Of a stretch of DNA of 64,000 bases, positions 31,101 through 40,900 are shown one piece after another. The translations under genes were made by a program, and so were the position numbers. The stretch spans positions 62,001-126,000 of the forward strand of contig NZ_CP094358.1 in NCBI RefSeq assembly GCF_022807975.1, in the 5' to 3' direction. The notes below the pieces were generated by a model. That model saw nothing but the letters and a program-made list of their open reading frames with translations, did not search any database and was not told the origin of the DNA. Every line of letters begins with the position of its first letter. The first letter of the stretch is position 1. The stretch comes from Abyssalbus ytuae (GTDB lineage Bacteria; Bacteroidota; Bacteroidia; Flavobacteriales; Flavobacteriaceae).

Positions 31101-32328
31101 TTTACACAATTTTCTATCAAATGCCTTCAAACATTGTAAAAGTAAAGATAAAATTGTAGTGTCTTATACGAATAAAAATGACTTTTTAAAAATACGGGTA
31201 AAAGATTCGGGGCCTGGTATAAATGCAGAAGATCTGGATCACATTTTTGATTGGTATTACCAGTCAAAAGCCCCCCTTAAAAAAAGTGGTTCCGGGATAG
31301 GGTTGGCTCTTTCCAAAACATTTGCAGAGCTTCATAAAGGAAAAATTGAGGTTGAAAGTGTCTTAAATCAGGGAGCAACTTTTACTTTGTCTATTCCTAT
31401 TAACGATTTAGAGTTGCAGAATTCCCCCAGAAACATTCAAACCAAAAAAGCAACAAAAATTGAGATCGAAAAGTCTGTTATAGAAATATGGGGGCCTTCT
31501 CAAATGGAGAAAACAAAGCCAAATCTGTTAACTAACCGTAAGTATGACAAAAATTCAAAAGTCATTTTATTAATAGACGATAATCCGGATATTCTAAAAT
31601 ACCTTGGAAGTATTCTGGAAAAAGAATACTATTTACTTTTTGCCGAAAATGGACAAGAAGGACTCGAAAAAGCCATAAAGTATATTCCTGATCTAATTGT
31701 TTCTGATGTGATGATGCCTAAAAAGAGTGGATTTGATCTTTGTAAAAATCTCAAGGAAAAAATGGAAACTTCCCATATCCCAATAATTCTCCTAACTGCA
31801 AAAGATAATGTAGAAAGTATTCGGGAAGGCTATGAAGAAGGAGCTGATGTTTATATTACCAAACCCTTTAACAGTCAATTACTTCTTACCCGTATAAAAA
31901 ACTTAATTGATAACAGAGAGAAGCTAAAAGATCATTTCTTCAACCGTTTTGGCGCATTTGAAAATTTATCTAAAGAACAGACGAAATTATTAGACAAAGA
32001 GAAAGCTTTCATAAACAAATTAGAACAATTGATTTTGAGCGAAATACCCAAAGGAAATACGGATGTAAAATCAATTGCTGGCGGTATGGGCATGAGCAGA
32101 ACCTCCCTCTTCAGAAAACTCAAGGTAATTACCGGTTATAATATTAATGAATTTATAAGAAAAGTGAGGATTAACAGAGCCGCGTACCTGATTGAGAAAG
32201 AAAACTATGGTGTTTCCCAGGCTGCATATGAGGTGGGCTTTAACGACGTAAAGTATTTCAGAAAAGTATTTCAGGAAGATTTAGGTAAACTGCCTTCAGA
32301 TTTCTCAAAAAAAGAAAACGCTCACTGA
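28192..32328 (+). CDS. Hybrid two-component system regulator (HTCS)
   Basis: One-protein sensor-regulator of 1,378 residues controlling glycan utilisation genes. After a signal peptide (to about residue 22) comes a periplasmic sensor made of repeated two-component-propeller blades (repeated W-I-G-T motifs such as GNVWIGSKTG and GRIWIGTRNG) and a Y_Y_Y domain. One membrane helix follows (about residues 802-822). The histidine kinase has H861 in GFSHELKTPLTL and an ATPase domain with FLSNAFKHCK and GSGIGLALSKT. The receiver phospho-acceptor is D1172 in IVSDVMMPKKSG. The C-terminal AraC-type domain reads KSIAGGMGMSRTSLFRKLKVITG. All catalytic motifs are intact. It is divergent from susC1, its likeliest target. 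Confidence 0.95.
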   Translation: MKKIVLIKYFLILHVAILFSQERNLLQTQSIEDKLKFHLFDRESGLYNNVINSIEQDSLGYIWIATDDGISRYDGTKFKEFQKNDASKKGKTISNNYVKEIKINKEGQLLFATDGGLNIYNPRKEKFNILDEKTGLWSNYVSAFEYGPNGEFIIGAYEKGVQILKNNSEPEYYSFNNNNITSLPSNRISSLLMQGDSILWIGTYDKGLSKMHYKTKNISQISFSRHHSSNPLNINCLYSDDNGNVWIGSKTGIHVITSQGDTLNLKKNVSPAMGLSDEDILSLEEDRSGRIWIGTRNGGLNILEKKSFLERKEKYNIKWFLPSDDGSSVFNRTITSIKMDRDGNMWIGTYTGLNFVNPNGEAIKLLQKSIEVSNTLSHNRIGSVAQSHDGKIWIGTDGGGLDLYNPMNGEFEHYVHNPLNPKSLSNNYILSILEDRKKRLWIGTYRGGLNKMNPSTGYCKHYLQGDTSEGSDVRTIFQDSNNSIWVGTNRGGLYKYNEEKDEFQYIHSLGKLDIRGITQDQNGNLWMATYGNGIVKYIPSNDQSKFYNEHNTKGISSDMVFCILSLPDGNILAGTRYGGLVRLDTNGKVIYNFTKSNGLSNNTINSMTAGNDNIIWLGTFHGICYYNIISHEIKNINSFDNIQQSEFNANAALNSVSGYLYFGGNKGLNVFNPADLNSSNQSYPILLESIKIFNENIPITDNGKNGILQESITYQDHIQLAYNQSQFSIDFVTLKYPRIQNISYTYLLEGYHNHWIDTKNSGNINLSNIPYGDYILKIKAKIWPNKESYKQLLITITPPWWKTMPAYISYLLLAVIIFWAIAKYYSERVKLKNSLVLEKRQRQLEHDMNKERVRFFTGFSHELKTPLTLIMNPLDDLIRNNRNKRDIKNLQFIHKNAKYLFQQIQRLLEFRKSEVGFNELSINKHNVSAFLESLIQNYVPLAKAKGISLNLIKPDNNLEAWFDLEKIQIILHNFLSNAFKHCKSKDKIVVSYTNKNDFLKIRVKDSGPGINAEDLDHIFDWYYQSKAPLKKSGSGIGLALSKTFAELHKGKIEVESVLNQGATFTLSIPINDLELQNSPRNIQTKKATKIEIEKSVIEIWGPSQMEKTKPNLLTNRKYDKNSKVILLIDDNPDILKYLGSILEKEYYLLFAENGQEGLEKAIKYIPDLIVSDVMMPKKSGFDLCKNLKEKMETSHIPIILLTAKDNVESIREGYEEGADVYITKPFNSQLLLTRIKNLIDNREKLKDHFFNRFGAFENLSKEQTKLLDKEKAFINKLEQLILSEIPKGNTDVKSIAGGMGMSRTSLFRKLKVITGYNINEFIRKVRINRAAYLIEKENYGVSQAAYEVGFNDVKYFRKVFQEDLGKLPSDFSKKENAH

Positions 32329-32416
32329 TAAAATCGGTTTTACAAAAGTTGATAGCCTGATTTGTTTGCAACTTCCTGTATGAAGCATAATAAACAAATT
32401 TCTTGAAACGAACTAT

Positions 32417-32446
32417 CCGCGAGGCAAAGCCTCACGGAATTCTTTT
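32417..32446. terminator. Hairpin between convergent regulator and GH105 genes
   Basis: CCGCGAGGC pairs with GCCTCACGG around AAA, with one mismatch; TTCTTTTG follows on the plus strand. It is GC-rich against an AT-rich background and sits between the convergent 3' ends of the regulator and the GH105 gene, so it may serve as a weak terminator. Confidence 0.5.
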
Positions 32447-32467
32447 GATTAAAAATAAAGAGATTTA

Positions 32468-33589
32468 TTAATTCATTTTATAAATTTCTGTCCCGGCAAG
32501 TAAAAAGGCACCCAAACCATAATCTTCAAAATCCGGAATTTTATCATAGAACAAAGGTTGTCCGTCTTTAGGTTCCTTTCCGGTAGATTGTACATAACCC
32601 AAAAATCCGTTTTCATGTAAAGACTCTTTTATCATAGCTTCCCAGGCTTTTTTTATAACAGGTTCATATTTATCCCTGTTCAAAATCCCATTATTTACTC
32701 CAAATGTCATTCCATATACAAACATAGCAGTCCCGCTTAATTCTTTGCCTCCATAGTTTTCAGGGTCGTGCAAACTTACATTCCAAAACCCATCCTTTCT
32801 CTGGACAGGCACCAAAGCTTCGGCCATTTTTTTAAAGTCTTCCATATATTGTTTCCGGTGTTTTTCATCCTTTGGTATAATATCCAATACCCTGGCAAGT
32901 GCCATCATTACCCATCCGTTTCCTCTACTCCAGTAACAATCTTCTCCATTCGGTTCCTTGTAGGGCGGGTCAAAATCGCCATCCCTCCACCACAAACCGT
33001 CTTTTTCATTAAACAAACCATTATCACCATGATTGTTCCTTGTAAACATATACATTTCATACATTTTGTCAAAATAGCGTTCATCATTTTCCAACATCCC
33101 CAGCTTTGCAAAAATGGGCATCCCCATTTGAATAGCATCTATCCATGACCAATCATCTTTTTGAGGTGTATAAAGAAATTTTTGTATACAAGCCCTGGTA
33201 TTTTTAAGTTTTTTCGGATCAGGATCTAACTTATATAAATCAATATAAGCCTGTGCTGCACAATAATCATCTGCATTCCGGTTTGTATTCCCACCTCTAA
33301 AGCCCCATTGATGAAATTCCGCCCAATCATAAGCATACTGATAATAAATATCTTTCGGATGTATTTTATACAGTGCCATCAATCCCTCATAATAAACAGC
33401 TCTTGTCCATATATTACTCGGCCTTTCTTTATTAGTAATTATAGTTTTACCTACTTCTGGCCATTTTGTCATAAAATAATTGTTGGCAAGTTCTATTTGC
33501 TCTAACACTTTTTCTCTGTTGAAAAGAGGCTGGGCAGATACAATAAATACTGCTAAAACAAGTAATAAAAAAAAGATGTGTTTTTTCAT
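32468..33589 (-). CDS. GH105 unsaturated (rhamno)galacturonyl hydrolase-like
   Basis: Glycoside hydrolase of 373 residues with a signal peptide (to about SAQ, residue 20) and the (alpha/alpha)6 barrel of family 105. The family hydrates the double bond of 4,5-unsaturated uronic acids at the non-reducing end of lyase products. The likely catalytic aspartate lies in NTNRNADDYCAAQAY (D107/D108). The tryptophan-rich KDDWSWIDAIQMG and the CYWSRGNGWVMMALARVL block are typical. It is last in the PL22-like - GH106 - GH105 operon, 2 bp after the GH106 stop codon. Its presence implies lyase-made oligosaccharides, although no obvious endo-lyase is encoded in the window. Confidence 0.92.
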   Translation of the reverse strand: MKKHIFFLLLVLAVFIVSAQPLFNREKVLEQIELANNYFMTKWPEVGKTIITNKERPSNIWTRAVYYEGLMALYKIHPKDIYYQYAYDWAEFHQWGFRGGNTNRNADDYCAAQAYIDLYKLDPDPKKLKNTRACIQKFLYTPQKDDWSWIDAIQMGMPIFAKLGMLENDERYFDKMYEMYMFTRNNHGDNGLFNEKDGLWWRDGDFDPPYKEPNGEDCYWSRGNGWVMMALARVLDIIPKDEKHRKQYMEDFKKMAEALVPVQRKDGFWNVSLHDPENYGGKELSGTAMFVYGMTFGVNNGILNRDKYEPVIKKAWEAMIKESLHENGFLGYVQSTGKEPKDGQPLFYDKIPDFEDYGLGAFLLAGTEIYKMN

Positions 33590-33591
33590 TT

Positions 33592-36327
33592 TTAATCAGT
33601 TATTTGTAATGGTGTTAAAGTAACGGGACCTATTATTCCCGAAGGCTCAGGCTGCCATTTTGTAGCATCAAATACCTGATAATCCTTATTGACCATATTT
33701 ATTTCGTGAAATATTTTCCATTCTCTACCCTCAAGTTCCAGAGCCCTTAATCTATTGGCAGGCAAATTAGTGACCTGTATTTTTAAAATATTTTTCCCGG
33801 GTTTCAATTTATTTAATTCTATCACATACGGAACTGACCACACTGTCCCCAGGAACTCATCGTTCAGCCAAATTTTAGCACTTTCACGCAAATCATTAAA
33901 TCGAAGCTGCCAATTGGTAATTTTAGCATCAGGATTACTGAAATTTATAGTGTATTCGGCAGTACCGGAAAATTTTTCATAATCTTTTCCTAATTCGGTC
34001 CATGATTTTAATGTATTCATTCTTGTTTCCACAGGCAATTCCGGGCCTCCTTTAAGAAACTTCAACTTCCATTCATCTTTTAATTCATAAATATTATCTG
34101 ATGGTTTGAAATAATTCCATTTAGGAATATTTCCGTTTTCCAGAACATCAGCTTTTAAAAAGAGGGATTGCCCTGGCTCCAAATACAATTTAACTTTTGT
34201 GTGATCATTATTTATTTGAATATCGCCTTTGCCATATTGATTGGTAAGAGGATCGTAAATAATGACTTGCCTGGCTTTTGTACAAATCTCTATATAATCA
34301 CTAATAATATTTTTTGTATGATTCACCAGGTAATAAATTTTACTCCCATTAAAATCTCTTCGGACAAACTTCAAACCTTTTCCCGATAATTCTTCACCTT
34401 TTATATGACCTTTCTCCATTTCTTCAAAAACATTTTTAGAAGGTTGTAGATTTTTTTTAATCTTTTCCAGTAAAAGATTATTTTCTTCATAGTCTTTTAA
34501 TCCCGGAACTGATTCTGGCAATCCTTCAAATACAATCATTGCTCCTTTATTTTTTAGCTCGGTAACCTTTTGCATAGTTGTTAAAGGTATGGTATGACTA
34601 TCCGGAAGTATGAGAGATTTATATTTTCCCCCAGGCAAAATAATTTCACCGTTTACAACCTTAGCCTGATTTAAAAAACGATCAGAAATAAAATCGACTC
34701 CGTAACCTTTTTTTATCAATTTTTTCGCCAGTTGATAAAAAGAAGTGTTTTTGAGCCAATCATCCAGTTTATGAACTTGAAACGGTAAGAATAAAGTTCC
34801 TTCTGCAAAAGCAGACCATGCATCGTGAACAGGCCAGTACAGAAGGATTTCATTGTCAGGTTTTCCGTTTTGCAATATTGTCTGACAGTTTTTGATATAA
34901 TCAAACAATGCGGGTGCATCTTCCCATATTGTGTTATTCGGATGAAAATTTACCGAAGCGTAGAATTTCCATCCCGGCCAATCTGCTTGTTGTGGGGAAT
35001 ATGTACTACCGTGAAGAAAGATATGATTAACACCATTCAGAAACAAATCTTCTACTTCAGGTTTACATTGTGATAAAGCTGTTTTAAAATGCTCCCTGAG
35101 CCATGTAAATGATTCGGCTGATACAAGCTTTTTGCCTGCAATATGTCCTGCTGATGAAGAAAATTTAAGCATCACAGGATCAGCATCACCTTGTCTTATA
35201 TTTTCTATATTTCTCCTCAATCCCGGAATATCAAAAGGCATGGAACCAAAAGTTTCACATTCCGGTATATCAGATGAAGCATATAAATCAATTAAATTTC
35301 CGGGAGATCCATGAGCCTGATACCGGGTTTTATAGTCATACTTTTTTGCCCATTCACTCCATGGAACTGCAAAATTTTCAAATAAAAGATCCGAAATGGT
35401 TTCACGATAATCATGGCGTACCCTGTTTCCTTTCTCAGTGTTTACTTTGTTAAGTAGTAATGGCAAATAAGGTTTTAAATCATAACCTTTTCTTTTTTTA
35501 AACTCGTTGAAAAAATCCGGAGTAAAATCCGTTTCATACACTTCATAACTATCATTAAAAACCGACCTTAATTTCCTTTTGGTTTTTCCTAAAGTATGAT
35601 TAAACGGCTCTAAATAGTTTAATAATGCTTTTTTTGAATAATGATCCATGGTATACCCTTCACCACCCGGAGCTGCCCTTTTCACTTTTTGTCCTGTCTT
35701 TGCAGTAAACACTAAATAGATATCATAATCTGATTTCTTTGCTTTCCATGTTAAATAACCATTTTCTACATAACCAGATATATCTGTACAATTTCCCTTT
35801 TCATCATAGGCTAAAGCATATAATAATTTCCCACAATTTGTAGATTCTTCCCTTTTGTCAAACACCCTTTCATAAAGTTTTTCTCCTTCAGGAAGTTTGA
35901 TTTTTCTAAAATCCAGTTTCGTAGCCGCATCATTAGTGCTTACCTGTGGGCCTCCGTATGGCCAGCCGGTTCCCAACGGCATATCAACTCCCATACCTAA
36001 ACTATCGGTAATCATAATGGTATACTCAAGCATATTCATCCATTCGGGAGATAAGAAATCCAGATAATTGCCTTCTTCGCCTTTCACACCATAAATAGGT
36101 GTTATTTCTACTCCTCCTATTCCGGCTTGATAAAGTTCAATCAAACTGGTCTTAATATTATCCTTATCCACGGCACTGCCCAACCACCACCATCGTGTCC
36201 AGGTTTTAGCTTCTTTAGTTTCTTTGGTATTAAAAAAGATATTATTTTGAACTTTTGATACCTGGGGTTTCATCTTTAAAGGAAAAGCCAGTATAAAAAC
36301 AATTATGTAGATATATAATCTTTTCAT
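33592..36327 (-). CDS. GH106 alpha-L-rhamnosidase
   Basis: Large exo-enzyme of 911 residues with a signal peptide (to about MKPQ). The opening TWTRWWWLGSAVDKDNI and GIGGVEITPIYGVKGEE followed by DMPLGTGWPYGGPQVS are characteristic of GH106, which removes alpha-L-rhamnose, for example from RG-I or RG-II side chains. The C-terminus holds a GH2-like sugar-binding sandwich (WQLRFNDLRESAKIWLNDEFLGTVW, about 810-860). The start codon overlaps the upstream PL22-like stop by 4 bp (ATGA), so translation is coupled. Released rhamnose would feed the seven-gene rhamnose operon further right. Confidence 0.9.
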   Translation of the reverse strand: MKRLYIYIIVFILAFPLKMKPQVSKVQNNIFFNTKETKEAKTWTRWWWLGSAVDKDNIKTSLIELYQAGIGGVEITPIYGVKGEEGNYLDFLSPEWMNMLEYTIMITDSLGMGVDMPLGTGWPYGGPQVSTNDAATKLDFRKIKLPEGEKLYERVFDKREESTNCGKLLYALAYDEKGNCTDISGYVENGYLTWKAKKSDYDIYLVFTAKTGQKVKRAAPGGEGYTMDHYSKKALLNYLEPFNHTLGKTKRKLRSVFNDSYEVYETDFTPDFFNEFKKRKGYDLKPYLPLLLNKVNTEKGNRVRHDYRETISDLLFENFAVPWSEWAKKYDYKTRYQAHGSPGNLIDLYASSDIPECETFGSMPFDIPGLRRNIENIRQGDADPVMLKFSSSAGHIAGKKLVSAESFTWLREHFKTALSQCKPEVEDLFLNGVNHIFLHGSTYSPQQADWPGWKFYASVNFHPNNTIWEDAPALFDYIKNCQTILQNGKPDNEILLYWPVHDAWSAFAEGTLFLPFQVHKLDDWLKNTSFYQLAKKLIKKGYGVDFISDRFLNQAKVVNGEIILPGGKYKSLILPDSHTIPLTTMQKVTELKNKGAMIVFEGLPESVPGLKDYEENNLLLEKIKKNLQPSKNVFEEMEKGHIKGEELSGKGLKFVRRDFNGSKIYYLVNHTKNIISDYIEICTKARQVIIYDPLTNQYGKGDIQINNDHTKVKLYLEPGQSLFLKADVLENGNIPKWNYFKPSDNIYELKDEWKLKFLKGGPELPVETRMNTLKSWTELGKDYEKFSGTAEYTINFSNPDAKITNWQLRFNDLRESAKIWLNDEFLGTVWSVPYVIELNKLKPGKNILKIQVTNLPANRLRALELEGREWKIFHEINMVNKDYQVFDATKWQPEPSGIIGPVTLTPLQITD

Positions 36328-37616
36328 TGGTGTAAACTGATGTTGTTTTTGGCAATTTCAACAGCATATATGTGTGAATTACCTTCAAAATTAGCCCTGA
36401 AAATAATCCATTTACCATCCGGTGAAAAATGAACATTCGGTTCGAGATCATAATTATGATTTTTCATATTTACCAGTTTTTCAGCAATAAGACTATCTCC
36501 TTTTACCGTAAAATGATATATCCACCTTCCATCTTTTGCTTTAGCTACCTGCCCTTCATCTCCCCCATCACCTGCAAAAGATTTCATGTCGGGGGATATA
36601 TTGTAGTGTATAGACCAATCATTTCTTTTTAATCCGTATTTTCTAAAGCCTGTCAAATCTGTATTTATTCCGGCCAAATAAAAAGTTTCTCCACGTGGTA
36701 TCTGTAAATCATACCATATTGTCTTTCCATCCGGGCTAAAGAACTCATGCCCTGCTATTTCCATTTCCATAGTCCTCTTGTGCATCAGTTTTTTTTCCTT
36801 GGTTGTTACATCTATGGTCCAAATTCTATCCACTTTATGCCAAGGGCCTTCATGACAATACATGAGGAGGCGTGGATTTGCAGGAGAAAACTGCACATGA
36901 TTCAACCAGGCATTTTCACTGTATATTTCGTTCATCACCCCTGATTCAATATTAATAGTGATTAAGGTCCTTTTGAGTTTAGCCTCATAAATACTATTAA
37001 AATAATTACTTTTTTTAGGATTTTTATTAAATATTTCCTGTTCTTTTTTGGTTATAAGAACTCCTCCCAGAATATTTTCGTCAGAATTAATTGTGGTGAC
37101 ACCTCCTATTACACTATCAGGAAATTCATATACCAGTTTTGTTTGGCGGGTATCTATGTGTGTATAATACACTTTGTTGTGAACCATATAATAAACTCTT
37201 CTGGTATTTGGTGCTACTATTTCTCCTTTTTTGCCCTCAGGTCCATCGGTTATTTGCTGTAGTTCGCCCGACTGAAGATTTACTGTAAAGAGCTGATTAA
37301 TACTGTCTTTAAGCCCATAAAAAACCATCAAATCATCTTTTGTATCTTTTGAAGATAAAAAAGGCCTATTATGAAAATAAAAGCTTCGACTTTTGGGTAG
37401 AGACTGTGCCAATTTCTTCACTTTATGATGAGTATCCACATCAATCCACTTTTCAGGCATCGGCTTTAAAACTCCGGTTTTCAAAATTGATATACTATCT
37501 CTTTCGGAAAGGCTATTTCCCTCATTCGAGTTAGCTATCTGTTTACATGAAAACATTATTATTATAAACACTAAACATAAAGAGCATAGCCTTATATTAA
37601 TCAAAGAAATTTTCAT
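36324..37616 (-). CDS. PL22-like (oligogalacturonate lyase family) beta-propeller lipoprotein
   Basis: Predicted lipoprotein of 430 residues (C24 in VFIIIMFSCKQ) with a seven-bladed propeller pattern. The blades contain WLNHVQFSPANPRLLMYCHEGPW, the GHEFFSPDGKTIWYDLQ blade, SIHYNISPDMKSFAGDG and EPNVHFSPDGKWIIFRANFEG. The several histidines resemble the metal-binding histidines of oligogalacturonate lyase. Classical Ogl is cytoplasmic and splits unsaturated digalacturonate. Export as a lipoprotein is therefore unusual and suggests action on uronate oligosaccharides in the periplasm or at the surface. It heads an operon with GH106 and GH105 and carries the shared ACAGGATAC promoter motif. Confidence 0.8.
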   Translation of the reverse strand: MKISLINIRLCSLCLVFIIIMFSCKQIANSNEGNSLSERDSISILKTGVLKPMPEKWIDVDTHHKVKKLAQSLPKSRSFYFHNRPFLSSKDTKDDLMVFYGLKDSINQLFTVNLQSGELQQITDGPEGKKGEIVAPNTRRVYYMVHNKVYYTHIDTRQTKLVYEFPDSVIGGVTTINSDENILGGVLITKKEQEIFNKNPKKSNYFNSIYEAKLKRTLITINIESGVMNEIYSENAWLNHVQFSPANPRLLMYCHEGPWHKVDRIWTIDVTTKEKKLMHKRTMEMEIAGHEFFSPDGKTIWYDLQIPRGETFYLAGINTDLTGFRKYGLKRNDWSIHYNISPDMKSFAGDGGDEGQVAKAKDGRWIYHFTVKGDSLIAEKLVNMKNHNYDLEPNVHFSPDGKWIIFRANFEGNSHIYAVEIAKNNISLHQ

Positions 37617-37646
37617 TTCTATATATTGTTTGAATTGTTGAGTTTT

Positions 37647-37692
37647 TAAAAATATGACATCATATACTAATTGGTATCCTGTTCCTTCCTGT
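37647..37692 (-). promoter_or_regulatory. PL22-GH106-GH105 operon promoter with ACAGGATAC element
   Basis: On the minus strand ACAGG (first half-site) is followed 10 bp later by ACAGGATACC (37673-37682), and 28 bp after the start of that element by TATTTTTA (37647-37654), a near match to TAnnTTTG. The distance from the -7 box to the ATG at 37616 is about 30 bp. No TTG -33 is present; the element occupies that position. Confidence 0.7.
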
Positions 37693-37925
37693 TAAAATGA
37701 AATTCGATTAATCCAATAAATTATCAAACACTTTGGGATGACTTCTTCAGTCATATTTTCAACTGATATACGAAGTTTAAAATAAGTTGTTCATAAAAAA
37801 ACAACTTTTTTGTGTTAATTTTTAAATAAAAATATAAACATCTAACATTCAGATAAATAACATCCGGAATAAAGAAGGAATCGTTTTATTTTTCTTACAT
37901 AAACAGGTTGTTTCTTGCTTTAAAT

Positions 37926-37971
37926 ACAGCATAGCACAGGATACTAACCATACTACATCTAAATATATTTG
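37926..37971 (+). promoter_or_regulatory. susC2 promoter with ACAGGATAC element
   Basis: ACAGC at 37926, then ACAGGATACT at 37936-37945, then the perfect -7 box TATATTTG at 37964-37971. The half-site period is 10 bp and element-to-box distance is 28 bp. The ATG at 37996 is 25 bp after the box. There is no TTG -33. Confidence 0.75.
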
Positions 37972-37995
37972 ATTAACCACTAAATAAATATATCT

Positions 37996-40900
37996 ATGAA
38001 AAAATACATTATTTTTCTAATGTACTTTATTGTGTATTTTCCACTTTTGAGCGTGGGATATGCACAGGAAAAAGTCATTAATGGTACTGTTACTGACGAA
38101 ACAAATGTTCCCATGCCCGGAGTTAATCTGGTTATAGAAGGAACCAGAATAGGTACCAGCACAGACTTTGATGGCTACTATACCCTTGAGGCTTCAGAAG
38201 GCCAGACAATTAGTGTAACATATATTGGTTACGAATCAGTCAGAATTGTTGTTGGAGAAGCTTCAACTTATAACATTGCACTTCAGGAAAGCCTAAATGA
38301 TCTTGACGAAGTGGTAGTAGTTGGCTACGGAACAGTGAAAAAAAGTGATATCACCGGGTCAATCGTCCAGGTTCATGCAGAAGAAATTAATGAAATGCCC
38401 GTACAAAATGCCTTGCAAGGAATTCAGGGAAAGGCAGCAGGGGTTGATATTACATCCAACGCACGTCCCGGGGAAGTTGGTATTATAAGAATCCGGGGAA
38501 ACAGATCAATAGACGGTTCTAATGATCCCTTATATGTGGTAGATGGCGTTCCGCTACAATCGGGAGGCCTGGAAATGCTTAACACTCAGGATATATCTTC
38601 CATTGAAGTTTTGAAAGATGCTTCTGCAACTGCAATTTACGGTTCCAGAGGAGCAAATGGAGTTGTACTGATTACCACCAAAAAAGGTAGGGTTGGAAGA
38701 GCCCAAATATCTTACGATACCTCCATAAGCTTTGAGAAGATAGAAAACCTGGCAGATTATTTCAATGCCGGCGAATATGTAGAATATCGCCGTGATGCTT
38801 TACGTTCGGCAGGATTATATCATAATGGTGACAATAACATTTTGTCCTATGCTGATCCTCAGGTGGATTTCACGTACTTTGGTGCCGATCCGACTGCCTG
38901 GAATAATATTCTAAACGGATATACCTGGGTAGATCGGGATAATTTAATCCCTCAAACAGACGGTAATGGAATTCCCATATACAATCCGGATAATATCTCT
39001 ACCCATGATTGGGGCAAAGATGTTGAAAGAACCGGTATAATGTACAATCATAATTTAAGTGTATCTATGGGAACCGATAAAGTAAAGGCATATTTATCAG
39101 GAGGATATATAGATCAAAAAGGAACTGTAGCCGGACAGGCCTATAAGAGATACACTGGATTAATGAACCTGGAGTTACAAGCCGCCGATTGGTTTACAGT
39201 GGGAGGTACATTAAACTATAATTACAGTATACAGGATTATGGATACGCCGCAGGAGGATCCAGGGGATCCCGAACTTTATATGAAGCTGCATTAGGACAA
39301 TACCCTTTTGCTTCTCCATATGATAGTGAAGGAAACTATATTTTTAACCCGGGAGGAAGCCCAAATGTTATTAATCCTATAAGAGATTATGAATTTGTTA
39401 CTGAGGAGAGAACTATTTCCAGAACCTTCGGTAGTTTCTTTGGAGAAATCAGACTCGCTGAAGGATTAAGGCTGAAAAGTATTTTTGGACCGGATATCCG
39501 GAATTTCAGAAACGGTCAATTCCAGACTGCCGAGTCAAGCCTTAGAGGTGGTGGTTCATCATCTTCTACAAACTATGCCAGATTGCGTCAAAGTCAACAA
39601 GTATCCTGGACGTTGGAAAACCTGCTTTATTACGATAAAGCCTTTAATGACGATCATGTCCTTGGTGTAACTTTATTACAGAGTTCCTCTTATTTCAAAC
39701 AGGAAACCTCCGATATGACCGCTACAAATTTGCCATATGATAGTCAATTATGGTATAACTTACAAAGTACGAATAATGGTGAATTAGATGCCTGGAGCTC
39801 AGGCTATACAAAAAAAACTTTGACCTCATACATGGGGAGAATTAATTATTCCCTTATGGATAAATACCTGCTTACGGTTTCAGGAAGAGCGGACGGTGCA
39901 TCTGTATTAAGTGATGGAAATAAATGGGATTTCTTTCCCTCCTTGGCGGTTGCCTGGAAAGTTGAAAATGAATCATTTATGAAAGAGGCGAACTGGATCA
40001 ATCAGTTCAAATTAAGATTTGGTATTGGTAATGTGGGTAATGCAGCTATTGAACCATATAGCACTGCCGGAGGACTGGTTTTACTTCCGTATGTATTCGG
40101 GGATGTACCCGCCAATGGTTATGTTACAGGGTATCCTTCCGGTGCTGATGGTCAACAAGGATCTATACCCAATAAAAATCTGGGTTGGGAAAGAACAGAA
40201 CAATGGAACCTAGGACTGGATTTCGGTCTCTTTAGCAATAGAATTTCCGGATCAATTGATTGTTATGTAGCTAACACTCACGATATTCTTTTAAGCAAAA
40301 CTCCAAACTCTGTTACCGGGTATGGTTCGATAATTATTAATGCCGGAAAAACAAAAAATACAGGTATTGAGGTAGTCCTTTCAACAGTTAATATTCAAAA
40401 TGATGATTTCAGGTGGACTTCAGATATCACTTTTACCAAGAACAAATCTGAAATCGTAGAATTGGTAAACGGTAAAGAAGATGATATTAACAATCTTCGT
40501 TTTATCGGACAGCCTATAGATGTATTCTATGATTACAAAAAGATAGGTATCTGGCAAACTGATGATGCTGCTGAAATGCAGGTATATAATGATAATGGAG
40601 CCGATTATGAGGCCGGAGATATTCGGGTAGAAGATGTAAATAATGATGGAATTATTGACCCTGATAATGATCGTCAAATTCTGGGAAGTGGTGTGCCTGA
40701 CTGGACTGCAGGATTAGTCAACACTTTCTACTTCAAAAACTTTGAATTAACGGCATTTCTTTATTCAAGATGGGGACATATGGTTGAAGGAGGAGCTGTA
40801 GATATGTCAGGACAATTCGTTCATCGAAAAGTAGATTACTGGACTCCCGACAATCCTACAAACGCTTATCCCAAAGCCGACTATCTGAATTCCGGACAAC

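Larger units (their letters stand above)
37617..37995. promoter_or_regulatory. Divergent promoter region, PL22-like operon and susC2
   Basis: 379 bp of non-coding DNA between two divergent operons. It holds two copies of the shared ACAGGATAC element, one per direction, each with a -7 box exactly 28 bp downstream. I found no gene in it. Confidence 0.75.

Noticed and set aside
32376-32400. TCCTGTATG match near the HTCS 3' end as a further regulatory element
   Set aside because: It lies between convergent gene ends with no promoter box at the right distance.
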